A DNA stretch of 64,000 nt from Sclerodactyla briareus (lineage: Eukaryota; Echinodermata; Holothuroidea; Dendrochirotida; Sclerodactylidae), in assembly GCA_026419785.1 (NCBI GenBank), contig JAODTK010003287.1:103357-167356 (forward strand), written 5' to 3'. The translations under genes were made by a program, and so were the position numbers. Positions 34,394 to 45,503 of this stretch are shown piece by piece. The notes under the pieces are model-generated. The model ran no database searches and had not been told where the DNA came from. It saw nothing but the letters and a program-made list of their open reading frames with translations. How positions within the stretch are numbered: the first letter of the stretch is position 1; each line of letters begins with the position of its first letter.

Positions 34394-35833
34394 GGGGATT
34401 CTCCCCTCAAAGGTCCCCAGATTGTCGGAGTGGCACTCCCCAGATTGTTTTTTGGGCATCAAAACCACACCCATAGTCCTACAGACAAAGAACGGATCCT
34501 TCCTTCGACCCCAATAAATCCAAAATGTTTCATGCTTATTTGCATTGCCCTAACTCCAGCACACATTTTCTCTTTTTTACTTTCATCTCATTTACAATGA
34601 GAGCATATATATCATGTATACATATACGTCACTATATGAATACTGTTGTGCTTCCTTGACTGCATGTGGATCCATAATAGATGAAACACGCTTGAACTTG
34701 ATCAACCCGTAATCATAATCGCATACCTAGTGGCTATTGAACAATGTTTAATGTGTTTTCGCCTGTATAAACCACAGCCTGGATGCACTACTTATGGTGA
34801 TATCGTTCGCCTTCATTGCAATGTTCACCAGTACATGTACAGATTATTGCTGAATTTGAATGCACTATTTAGTGATATCGTTTGCCTAAAATCACATGAT
34901 CACTGGTACATGAGATAATTATCGCTAAATATGGATGCGCTTCTCACAGTCACACCGTTCACCTAAATCGCAATATTTACTGGAACATGCAATGATTCTT
35001 GCTGAATTTGAATGGACTACGTACAGTGATATTTTTTGCCTTAATCGTGATGTCTATGGTACATATGCAATGACTATTGCTGATTTTGTGTCACTGAATT
35101 GAGCTAAAACGTAGCTGAAAAAGGATTGCAGTTGAGGATTGTGCTACTTCCAATACGGAGGACAACTGCAGGCTGGATAAAACAGAGGTTATATTCGGGA
35201 GAATGGAAAACTGTATCTATAGGTCTAAGCCCTATTTCAATACAAAGTTCCTATGTGAAGTTATTAGCCTTCAAAGTTTGGTCCATTATGCAGAAAACTT
35301 GGGGAGAATCCCATAATTGCCCATACACATGACAGCTCACAGACTAGGACAACCTAGGAGGTTATATCATGTATTTCATTGTTTCACTTTGTTTAATGAG
35401 TCAACATTTAGCAGAAGTCCTGTTGTCTTTCTCTCACCAAAGTAACCATCAACTCTGCCAACCCAGTACAGCAATCCTCTCCCATAGACTAATAATTGCT
35501 ATTTCGATGCAAAATAAGTGTAAATTTCAATAGAAAACGAAAGACACTTGTTTGCAGGTTTGTTCAAGTATGACATCCTTTCATTACTTTATGATGGGAT
35601 GCTTCCTGATATTGCACAATACACAAATACAAACTTCACTTCAAAAACACATGTACAAACTTCACGCCACTGTAACTTGTCACGGGAAGTGTATGAACTT
35701 TGTTGGGTTTGGACTGACGCTTCAGCTAATATATTAGCCTCTAATATTTCATCCTGCAGTTGTCCTTTAATGATCATGTCAAGCTTCAGAGTAGTGCATC
35801 CACTCCTGAAAATATTCAGGAGAATTACTCTAC

Positions 35834-36030
35834 CTGCTATCAGTGGCTTCAGCTCTCCCCTGATTGGCTGGCCCTTCCCGATGGGAGCGTTGACAAAGTC
35901 AAGGAACTCAGCATCTGGGTTGCAGTAGTACAGGTTGGCTGCCTTGCACGTGTCTATGACCGAGCCACCGCCGACGGCCAGGAAGGCGTCGACCTGACCG
36001 TCCCGGGCAAAATGGATCGCATCTTGGAAG
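35834..36030 (-). CDS. ADHFE1: ADHFE1 exon with GGGS nucleotide-binding motif
   Basis: Minus-strand acceptor TTTCCAACAG and donor GTAGAG. The 197-base exon is fully open: [56 protein letters not shown] and RGELKPLIA. The GGGSVID motif is the NAD(P)-binding loop of iron-dependent alcohol dehydrogenases. Human has [15 protein letters not shown] and APIGKGKPV at the same places. This long, unbroken match fixes the identity as hydroxyacid-oxoacid transhydrogenase (mitochondrial oxidation of 4-hydroxybutyrate with reduction of 2-oxoglutarate). Confidence 0.96.
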
Positions 36031-37825
36031 CTGTTGGAAATAATAGTGATAAAAGTATGCAGTCTTCATGTGGACTCCAACAGTAAGAAAAGAGCACCTA
36101 TGACGTGTATGCAACAATCTTTCTAACGAGAAGTGTGACATACACCTCATTACATATGCAGCCAAAGTGATCGCAAAGACTCAACAAAAAGAAACGAGTC
36201 AGAATGCTGAAGGGCTCAGTGAATCCCTGACATTGCGGAATTGAAGTGAACTCTACAATGTATTGTTGAGCTAGCAATTGCCTATGGCCCATCACTGAGG
36301 AGGCATCAAATGTCCCGTGAACAATAAGTCCCTAATTCTCGATGATTCCTACTCCACACCCCAATTATTCTTTTTTTAATCAGGGAAAAAAATGCAGGTT
36401 TGAGATAGGGGTATGGGGGTGGAGTGAGAATTATTCAGTCGAACCTGGTTGCCCTGTCAGAAATTTGGACCCTCTCTCAGGAGAATCCTGGCCCACACCA
36501 CCTGCTCCAACATCTACCCACTTCCCATTCAACCCACACTTGCAAATGCAAAATGGATATATTAAAATGTACAACATGTCCAAGAGTTTGGGCTGCAGTG
36601 AGGCTGCAGGCTGCAGTTTCCTGGCTCAGTGTCTTGGCTGGTTGCACGATCAGTGGTCTCTCCCATCAGTCGCCACGCAAACCCTTACCAGGTCATCCCC
36701 CATGTGTCGCTTCAGATTTTGATATTAGCATTCGACAGAAACAGCTCACTAATCAGTGATTCAAATCATAGGATGATTGTTGTCCATGTTGACCAAAGAG
36801 TACCAAGTTTGTGGGAATGTGACTATAATTGCCTAAATGAGGAAACAGACAGAAATACGCACTCCATTGACCCGTTTCCAGTTTGAATATCTCAGACGTA
36901 ATGGGGACCACACGTATATGTTAATGGCATCGAACAAAACTTGAACATTTGAATGATATGAGCAATTATTACGATTGAATTAACTCCAGTGACTCGAGTC
37001 AAAAGTTGAAATTTTGGAACATAAAGGAAGACCATACCATCAAGTGTAATGAAAAGCAAACAAACTTTGCCAATTTGAATAAATATGCAAACACAGACAC
37101 CACTGAATACCTCAGTGACCTCAAGTTATGTTAACAAGGTTGGGGCGAAAAGTGTTAAACCTCCCACCAGTTCCACGAAAATACAGCAAACGTTCAAAAA
37201 AGTATGCTTAAATTATGCAATAGACATGGAATCACCGCAGTGGACCTGAATCCATGAGGAAAAATTCAGAACCTAAAGGTAAGCCATACCCAACCATGTT
37301 TCATGAGATTCACAACTTTAGGATTCCACATAAATCGCAAATTAGAGACTTAGTTAGCATAATTATGTGAAAATCTAATGGTGGTCGGTGGGCTTACCTA
37401 TGGTTCATTTGGTTACACTCTCACGCTGCGTTTAACATGAAGTTGACATGGTTCTTCTGGAGGAGTCAAGGACGGCATCCATGATGGGAAGAGCATTAAC
37501 CTACAACCAGGTGAAGAAGAGAAGCCGGGACATTAACGAACATCGCAAAACTGTTTGGGTGTCACCTCGCATAACCTTGGCAATATGTCACAGTTGAATG
37601 CCACAGGGTAAACAATTAGTGGAAAGAGAAGGGCGATGATGTGGCTACCCAAATTTGGGTCATTCCCAGGTGCTCAATAGTACATTGCGGCAGGTGTGGG
37701 GTTCACATATGAGGTAAGCTGAGTATTTGAGATGGATACCCGCAATACAACTTGTTATACAACTTTTGACTGCACAGATATTGCCGACTACATTTTTTGG
37801 CAGGTTTTTTTTTCATTCCTCTCTG
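36031..37825 (-). other. ADHFE1: ADHFE1 intron; expected exon 3 not found
   Basis: Human ADHFE1 has an exon of about 65 codons (from MA.SNIRYG to VRVEPTD) between the leader exon and the GGGS exon. I looked on the minus strand from 36031 to 40726 and could not find it. It may be shattered by indels, strongly diverged, or lost from the assembly. No other exon is seen here. Confidence 0.45.
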
Positions 37826-37829
37826 GAGG

Positions 37830-38485
37830 CACAAGAACCTATGGCAGTCAGGCAGAGGGTATGTGGTGTCAGACGTGTGTATGTGACACCTCGTGTGGCT
37901 CAAGATATAGAATGATGATCCATCAATTTTCAAATTAAAAATGTAGGTTACAGAGGAGCATGAAGCCGATTGTTTTGAGGTCAGTTCTGAGGTCATTAAG
38001 GTCCACACACGTCAAAGTATGGAAAAAGATGTGAACACAATTAACTGTACAAGGAAGATAGCAGGTGCTCTACTAGCACATGGGGTCCATTAGATTAAAT
38101 GATCCTCATAGTTTGAGGCCGTGTTACAAAGTCACCTGCGGTCAAAGTCTTTGAAACCATGTAAGCAATGAGAAATGAGAACTGTGAACCAAATAATGTA
38201 TAGTGCCTCATATATGACCCAAGGTTTGCCATGTGGAGTAGGATGAGCCTCCTGTTTCTGGGATGAGTTCAAACCTCACTGGAAGGTCAACGAGGTCAAA
38301 GTTGGAAAAGTTTGTGAGCATGGTAAATAACTGTGCAACGAAAAGTCATGGAAGCTAAAACTTGGCAAGAAGAGTTGTCATTTGGAGTAGGTATCCTTAT
38401 TGTTTGAGGTCAGTCTAAAGTCACTGAGGTCCATCGAGGCGAAATTGAAAATCTTGATGAACGTGTGACACTTTCCCGTTAACAG
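37830..38485 (+). repeat. Degenerate (TG)n-anchored array, copy 4
   Basis: Border-like CAAGAACCTATGGCAGTCAG at 37839, then a decayed TG stretch (GTATGTGGTGTCAGACGTGT) and GTATGTGACACCTCGTG at about 37880. AGGTCA-rich monomers of about 170 bases follow: GAGGTCAGTTCTGAGGTCAT, GGTCAAAGTCTTTGAAACCA, AAGGTCAACGAGGTCAAAGT, and GGAGTAGGTATCCTTATTGTTTGAGG cores. It is the most diverged copy, which suggests it is old. Confidence 0.65.
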
Positions 38486-40726
38486 ATAAACCCTCCTACT
38501 ATAACACTGAACATTCCATCGAACTTTCTCCACTTATTCCTCTTTTTTGGCCTCAAATGGTCCCTAAATCTTCATCAGTGAACAAATATTTATGGTAGAA
38601 AAGACTCCAGTCAATATAGTGGGTGCACCATAAAGGGAAGAATACATAGGAGAGCATATCAGGATCAGGCTTGCAAATGATAACTCATGTTTATCCGTGA
38701 ATAACCAAAAAAAGCTACTCGCTCGGAACCCAAGTGTTAAATCCTGGGGAGAGAATGAGAAATTTTACTCTTCCTAGAGACAGGGACGTTGACAGTAACT
38801 CTAACAGTTTACAGAGGGACTGCTGATTATTATCAGAGAGCAGTGGATGTGTTTGCAAAACTATTTTTACTGATTTCCATCTCTCTTGAAAGATGGTGCA
38901 CATAATGCCCTCGAGATGGTCTCTATTCGGACGGTTAGTATGTTAACAAGTGACTTCATTGTTCACTGGTCTCATGATCAGTAATCACAGAAAACCAAAT
39001 TTAACAAACAACTCTGAAGTGTTATGATATTATGCAATAGATACATGAATGTTTTACGAAGAGAATTGGAACAGAAGGTACACCATATCCACCAGACCGC
39101 CAGTGACCCGAATCTATGTTAAAAATCTTGCGACTGAAGGAAGACCACACACCCACAAATTTCATGAGAATCCCAACAAATAAGATTTCGCAGTGACCCT
39201 AATTCACTTTGAGAAAAACGGCATGTTTGACAATTAAAATATAACCCACGTCAGCCACCTTTTATCCTGTAGCTATATGCTAAACCAAATCACCATAACA
39301 ATAAGGTTGTATCAGTTTGATAACGAAACTCATCCGTACGAGAAAGTCTGACATACGCACACATACATACACCCACAAACACACTAAGTCTCTTCCTGAG
39401 TGTGAGGCAAACCAAATCTAGTCTTGTCACAGCTGCACAGTGGTTGGTGAGTAACGGCCTAATGAATAACAATTCCTCATTTGATTACCGTGATACTCAT
39501 GTTAGGAAGATGGGGACGTTTATGGTTTGTCTCGGAAGCTGGATGGGAACGAGTGACCTTGAGCACATGATGAGGACATTTATGATAAATTCTTCCACAA
39601 TCCAGTCGGGCTCCCAAAGGAGCCAAGATAGTGGAATCCTTAGAAATCGATAGCTTCCGAGATATCAAGAGAGGTGGAGTAGTGGCTGTGCTGGCAAACA
39701 AAATCAGTACACGCTCTTCTTGTTAGCAGTACCAAGGGGGTCCCCCCCCCAAGGTTTACCCTCAGAAGAGAGTGCCAGTCAGTGAATACCATCCTATTTC
39801 CCTGGTCACACCAGGCCAGAATAGGATATTTGAGCATGCCTCTGCAGAAGAGAGGAAGAACAAGGGAAGATCCAGATAGGGTCAACCTATACACCTCAAT
39901 TCTCACCTCCTGGGCCCATCAGGGTTGTGGATGATTGGCATACATTAGCCCCAATAATAAAGAAGCACCACTTAGTAGTTAGAATTTGCTTAGTCGTCTG
40001 TTGAGCTATGAACTGATGTTTGCAAGTTTGAGCCTGTAAAAGAATGGACTTCTCGTATCACTTCTCTCTACATAGGTGTAATGGGTACGTGTGAGAAGAA
40101 CTTTTGGGACAACTAGCTCAGAGAGGCATCATGTGGTGGCAATTTTTACAGTATACAGATATGGAACAATACTGTATTCTCAATATTACTTATCACGGAT
40201 TGGGGCCTCATTGGGCAAATGTTCTCTGTGACATTGAAAATAATAAGAGTGACTATATAAATATTATACATAAACATGATTGAGTGACGACAATACTCAG
40301 ATGAAGTTCTTTCCCTGTGTTAGGATGTTATGATGAAAACAAATAACAAGCAATCACATGGCCAGTGTTGCGGTCTCAAACTTTCACCGGTTTTTGCAAC
40401 ATATTCATATTGGGCATGACCTACACCAAGTTACGATAAACTGTCATGAGGAATTCCCAAGTTTGTAGTTGATGTATTGAAGAAGGTTTAACCACTTGTC
40501 TTTTCATTTCTTCCATGCAACAGCAACAGAGATATTTCCATTCTAAAGTTTCAAACAAACTATCTATTAATCAGTACAGCGTTGTTGAATAGAACTCGAA
40601 ACCTTAAAAACTCAATACTTACAATATGCATGCATAAAAATTCATTTTTTTATTCTTAATAAACAGTGTGAACCAACATATATTTCAAATTGTCTAAGCA
40701 AAGCAAAGAAATCCCTATAAGCTCAC
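38486..40726. other. ADHFE1: ADHFE1 intron, unassigned
   Basis: No exon or repeat family member can be supported. Short frames on both strands have no conserved motif. Confidence 0.45.
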
Positions 40727-40826
40727 CTCAAAAGCATAGTCTGCAATCTGCAGACTGTGTGGTACGTTGTAGTGCTGATGCTGGAATCTGCCCGGTGAAA
40801 GACTGTGAATGAGCTGGAAGCGACAT
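40727..40826 (-). CDS. ADHFE1: ADHFE1 leader exon ending in ADYAFE
   Basis: Minus-strand acceptor CCGGTGACAG and donor GTGAGC. The frame that ends on a codon boundary reads CRFQLIHSLSPGRF, QHQHYNVPHSLQIADYAFE. Human ADHFE1 exon 2 ends TDYAFE at the same junction and carries part of the mitochondrial presequence. The Arg/His-rich, acid-poor composition fits a targeting peptide. The start codon would be in an upstream exon not identified here. Confidence 0.8.
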
Positions 40827-43800
40827 CTGTCACCGGCAAATTGAAAACTTTCGAAGAGTTTTACCTCATTAATCAGGGGTTTAAAGTTTTGGACAGTATA
40901 TCAATAAGCTCGGGTTGATGGTTGTAATCTCTTCATGATACATCAACGTTTGTTAAAGGACACATACGGATGAGTTATAAAGAGGCTAATATATAAGCTG
41001 GAAAAAATCTGAATGCTGCAGTTCAAACCTGAAGTTCAAAGACTTTTCCAATTACAGAAATGCTAAATGTTGACTTATTCAACAAAAAGAAAAATTGAAA
41101 ATACATAAAAATAATTTCCCGTGTTGTCCAAGTATGATGTCCAGTTATTGTGCAATTGGATCTCCCCGATTTCTCTGCTTATGACCCAAAACTTTGATAA
41201 CGAAACGGACAAGCTCTTGTTACAACACAAAGGAATTACCAAGTTGATTGTTTCAAATTTCTGCTCAGAATAAAGTCGGCCCATTGAAACAAAGTCAGAA
41301 GGGTGAAAACAAGTTCAACGATTTCCTCCAGAAGGTCAAGTTTACGGAAAAAAAAAAAAAAAAAAAAAAAACTCTGTTCTACCAGTTTTCAACACGGACC
41401 TGTACAATTTAGCCAAGTTCGTCACTGTGTCCAGTGGATGATTGTAAACATTGTCGGGATCATCCAAAATGACAGAAATTCCACAGGGACAACCGAAGAG
41501 GTTTTGCGATCAATGGCCTTACATACGACAAAATATTAAGACTACAACACACATGAGGGCCCCAGGAACAAAAGACTAGCTAGTAGAGTTCCAAGTGTCA
41601 AATTTATTAGTTATATTGAATGCCCTCCAATATCTCTGCCTTATTTCCAGACTTGTCATAGTTTCACAGCCATAACTATGGCCACAATGACCCAAGTTTT
41701 GTGCCAGAACTATATGCAACAACTGTCGTTACAGCAACTAACACTAGCTTGCTAGGTCTAGGCTAACCCCAGGGTTTTATCCCTGTTGTTGGTAGGTTTG
41801 GCGCGGTATACCGGTATCGTTATTATTACTGGTACTCGCAGCACCGGCACTTTCGAACTCAAGTACCACGGCACATGCACAGTACTTCAAGGCACAGTGC
41901 ATCCCTTTGCAGATAGTTTTTCCTTTGTTGGCAGCCGCCAGGCTAGCATGCTCTTGGTTGAGCCCAGCCGTAATCCGAGTATAAGTAGAATTAAAGCCAG
42001 CCTTCTTGGCACACGTGGTCAAAACCGACTTACTGTTCCTCCGCATCCAATGTGCTCTCAGTCCCCTGATAATTTACAGGGCTCCAAACAATACCAACTC
42101 GACGGACCGACGCGACAGCAAGAACCTCTCACACCCTTGACTTCAAGTTTGATTTCCCATTGACCTGTGATTAGGACTGGATTTATTCACAATCGTCAAG
42201 CAGCGATATTATAGCTGGCAATATAAATCGTGTTAGCTGACAATTCTATGAATGAACGACGTGATTAATTAGGCAATTGGTGGATAAAACACCATACTGA
42301 AGGTTTAGCATTGAGTTGGATGGCTTTTATGGATAATTTTGGATCGAGCCTTGCTTTGGTTTTCTTGCTGGATAATCACAATACCGGGCTTACTGGTAAT
42401 TGCACTAGCGACCTTGTTTCGGCCGGCCAGGCTTTACATAGCCTACTACTAACATATGGAAGATGTAGTAGTTTGAACATGTAGTTTCATCTATTTCTTT
42501 CTGCTGCCTGTGTACTAATAACTTCCAGCACGACAGTGGTCACCTGCATGTGCTGTTTGCCATTCTACGTTGTCATAAATTCTTTTCAGCTATCGATACA
42601 CTACAGAAATAATGCACTTTATAATTATGCAAATAAATTTGGGGTGGGGCAATCTTTCAAATGAAAAAACTATGTATAGGCACCAATTCATTTCATATGC
42701 ACGTTGTGTTTAGCAGTCAATGGAGCAACCAGAAAAATCACGATATTTCCGTCATTTGTTGGGTGGATCAACACCAAATCCTAATGGTTTGTTCTTGTTA
42801 TTCTTACTTCACATAAAACTGCAGAATTCTAATTGAAATGCCATTTTTTCAACTTAAATCAGGCAATTATTTTGGTTTTTGGGCCTCAATATCATCCGTG
42901 GGGCCCCCCTAGCTTTCACGTTTTATCATGGTAGTGCTGCGTTACGGCGATCGGAAAAAACGACTTCAATTTGATTAGAAAAATCAGATTTCAATCCGAA
43001 TTCTGCCATTTAATATGGAAGTAGAATACTAAGAAAACAACATATCACACGATTTGGTGGCAACACACCCACAAATGAGTTAATTATTGTAATTTTTTTC
43101 TGGCTTGCTCATTGCTGCCTAACACAAAGTGGCCCCTATGAATGAGTTTTCGCACGTTGCCTAATGCCTAATAAAAGAAGACCCTTGTGAAATAAGAATC
43201 CATACGGTGAGCTGCCAGTATGCCTTGTAAGTATACCGATAGGGCCTAGCAGTATTTTAGGCAACGCGAATACTGCCAGCACGGCTATGGTGCCAGGGCA
43301 CCAGTAATGTAAAAAAAAACGTTAAATGTAAACCGGTTCCAAAAAATATAGTTCGGTCAACCTGGTTGTTGGGAGTGTGATGTTGATCAACATGGTCTGC
43401 TCACCTTGGTTGATTACAATTATGGTAATCATCAGTGCTGTAGTCCGAAGAGCCTGCTCGAGCCGATTTTGCGGCCTCGTCCCCTGCCTTCGTTTTTTTC
43501 CGAGGCCACCAACCTACAGTGTACATGTGAAAACTGAGCCCGGGCTCGGCCTCGGAGGTGCCGGCCTCGACTACAATCCCTGGGTCAATCATGATTCCGA
43601 AGGACAACCCAGTATCCAGTGACAGTGTACACACAGTTCACAGTTGATAGTGGCGCCGAGTTTAAGCCTATACCTAAGTCCCTCAACTAATTGAAGTTAA
43701 CACCAGCCCAAGTTTCGCGCGAACCAGACCGCATGACAACAGCACAAGACCGATATCAACAATTGGTCGTCTAAAATTGGGTACTTACGTTCTCTGCCAA

Positions 43801-45299
43801 TCTCGTGCATCAGAGAGTATACATTTCTTGCTTTTGAGACGACATTTTTTTAGCTTAGTACCAGGAGCATGAAGCGGCTGGGGAAGCAAAAAAACACAAA
43901 TATCGGATTCGCCTATCAAGATCAAGTATGACTCCCCCCAAGTTCAGATCCGGCCAGCGATGCGCATTACAGGCAGATATTTTGTCCTGTGCAGTTGAGG
44001 ACGATATGTGTTAAAAAAATGCAATTTGCAACTAAGGACCTGGAATATACTCGAAAATTCGGAAGATCGTAGCCGCTGAATACGTAATTGTGTTCAGGTC
44101 ATGAGCGAAAACATCCATCTAGTGACGAAACAAGATGGATGTTTGCGACTTCACCTTGGTATTTTCAGAAACTATTTGTGAAAAGAAAACAATGACGGAC
44201 TTCAAAGGCACGTGTTGGTACGGAAGCAGAAAAGTCGGCCGCCGTGGTTTGGATGCGATTGTGCGACAGGCGGTCCTCGCGGTGACGCCTACTGGGAGGG
44301 GGTGATAAATTGGTCCCGTGTCCCAGCGGGTCTGGGGGCCCCCAGTTACGGACACGATGGACGGCTCAAAATCTTCTGGCTATGCACTGCATTAATAAAA
44401 ATAGAAGAGGATTTCCAGCGGCTCAGAAAATTACCTCCAGTAGCTTCAGTTTAGATTTTGTAATGATCAGTGGGGGCCTATTCAGCCATGTATAAACCCA
44501 TGTAGGGTTGTGAAACAGCTCAAAGGCACTAGGCATAATTTCTCTATGATTTTGCAGTCATTCCGTCCAAATTCGATTTTTGTAACGTTTTCTTCCATAA
44601 CAATAATGAAGACTGCGATGCTGCTGAGCGACAAAGACGGGACAAATGGAAGGTGATATCCGAAACCGGAATAAGGGAATATTCCGTTTCTTGTGTTCTT
44701 ATGGGGACGATGTTTGCCCCGAACTTGCAGAGAAAATGTTGAGCATGAGTGGGCGTATCAGTAGCATCATGGAGCGGTCGTTCAGCAAACTAAAGCTGAT
44801 TTAAAAATGTCCTTCTGGTCAAACCATGATCCCAAGATCGACTTAGCAATCATTAGTAGTGAACGGAAGAATTCAGGAAGCTGAACATGGAACAACACTG
44901 ATTGACAAGTTCCTGAGGGCAAGACCTGGACCTTTTGGCCGCCTGATGAATTGAAGTAAGCAGAGAGGGCTTCACAAGGTTCAGCTGGCGGCCAAATGAA
45001 AGTACATAAACATTCCCCCTCCAAAAAAAAAAACAAACACAAAAAAAAAACGGAGAAGAAAAAAACAGAAGGGTAAAATGTGAAATAGGTAGTGGAAGGA
45101 AGTAGGCTGTAGGGTGGGGTATAGAGTGGAGAAGTGTGAGCTGCCACACGAGGTAGCAAAGTTTTTAAATAGACAGTGTAACCCCTCCTAACCTTCTTTC
45201 CGTACCTCATTTGAGGTATAGGAGAAAAAAAAAATAGATGGTCCAGCCTCGGAGGCGGGGGGGGGGGCGGATCTGGTCTTGAACCTGAAGCTTGAAGGA
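40827..45299. other. Upstream of ADHFE1 leader exon; no confirmed gene
   Basis: ADHFE1 exon 1 and its promoter should lie here or beyond, but I cannot fix them. A poly(A)-type run lies at 41348-41370. CCGGTA/TACCGG words cluster at 41800-41870. GGCCTCGG-type repeats occur at 43440-43570. A CpG-richer patch at 44160-44360 has an ATG-led plus-strand frame with MTDFKGTCWYGSRKVGRRG, unassigned. The long minus-strand frame at 44782-45348 is low-complexity and rejected. Confidence 0.4.
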
Positions 45300-45503
45300 T
45301 TATGCCAACATCATGAGGAGCAAAACGACCAGAATGGTTGACAGCCAAACGACGAGAAGATGTAAGATGTTATTGTCCAGCGTCAATGGAGTAAGGGCTG
45401 GTAACAGCAGCCGTGTAATCTCGATTGCCGGAATCGACACGATGTCATGTGGTAAGGCATTCAGGCAGCGTATCCAGGGGGCTTTGGGGCGCCCTCCGGG
45501 TAA
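45300..45503 (-). CDS. Candidate C-terminal exon of a membrane protein
   Basis: On the minus strand a very long pyrimidine tract ending CCTCCTTCAG (plus-strand 45504 onward) leads into a 204-base exon, open in frame to TAA (plus-strand TTA at 45300-45302). It reads LPGGRPKAPWIRCLNALPHD, IVSIPAIEITRLLLPALTPL, then TLDNNILHLLVVWLSTILVV and LLLMMLA. The last ~22 residues form one hydrophobic helix ending at the stop, like a tail anchor. I do not recognise the family and found no upstream exon with certainty. It could also be a fragment of a repeat. Confidence 0.35.
   Translation of the reverse strand, partial: LPGGRPKAPWIRCLNALPHDIVSIPAIEITRLLLPALTPLTLDNNILHLLVVWLSTILVVLLLMMLA

Noticed and set aside
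38715..38903. 62-codon minus-strand frame tested as ADHFE1 exon 3
   Set aside because: It begins after AG-ATG as expected but the residues do not match the SNIRYG...VEPTD segment in any frame.
43790..43870. MHEIGRE followed by GTAAGT on the minus strand as ADHFE1 exon 1
   Set aside because: The donor is strong but the peptide is not a mitochondrial presequence and an upstream ATG frame is stopped; not enough support.
44782..45348. 188-codon minus-strand frame, the longest in the window
   Set aside because: It is made of Pro, Phe and Lys runs from homopolymer tracts, has no domain, and overlaps the better-supported exon at 45300-45503 in another frame.
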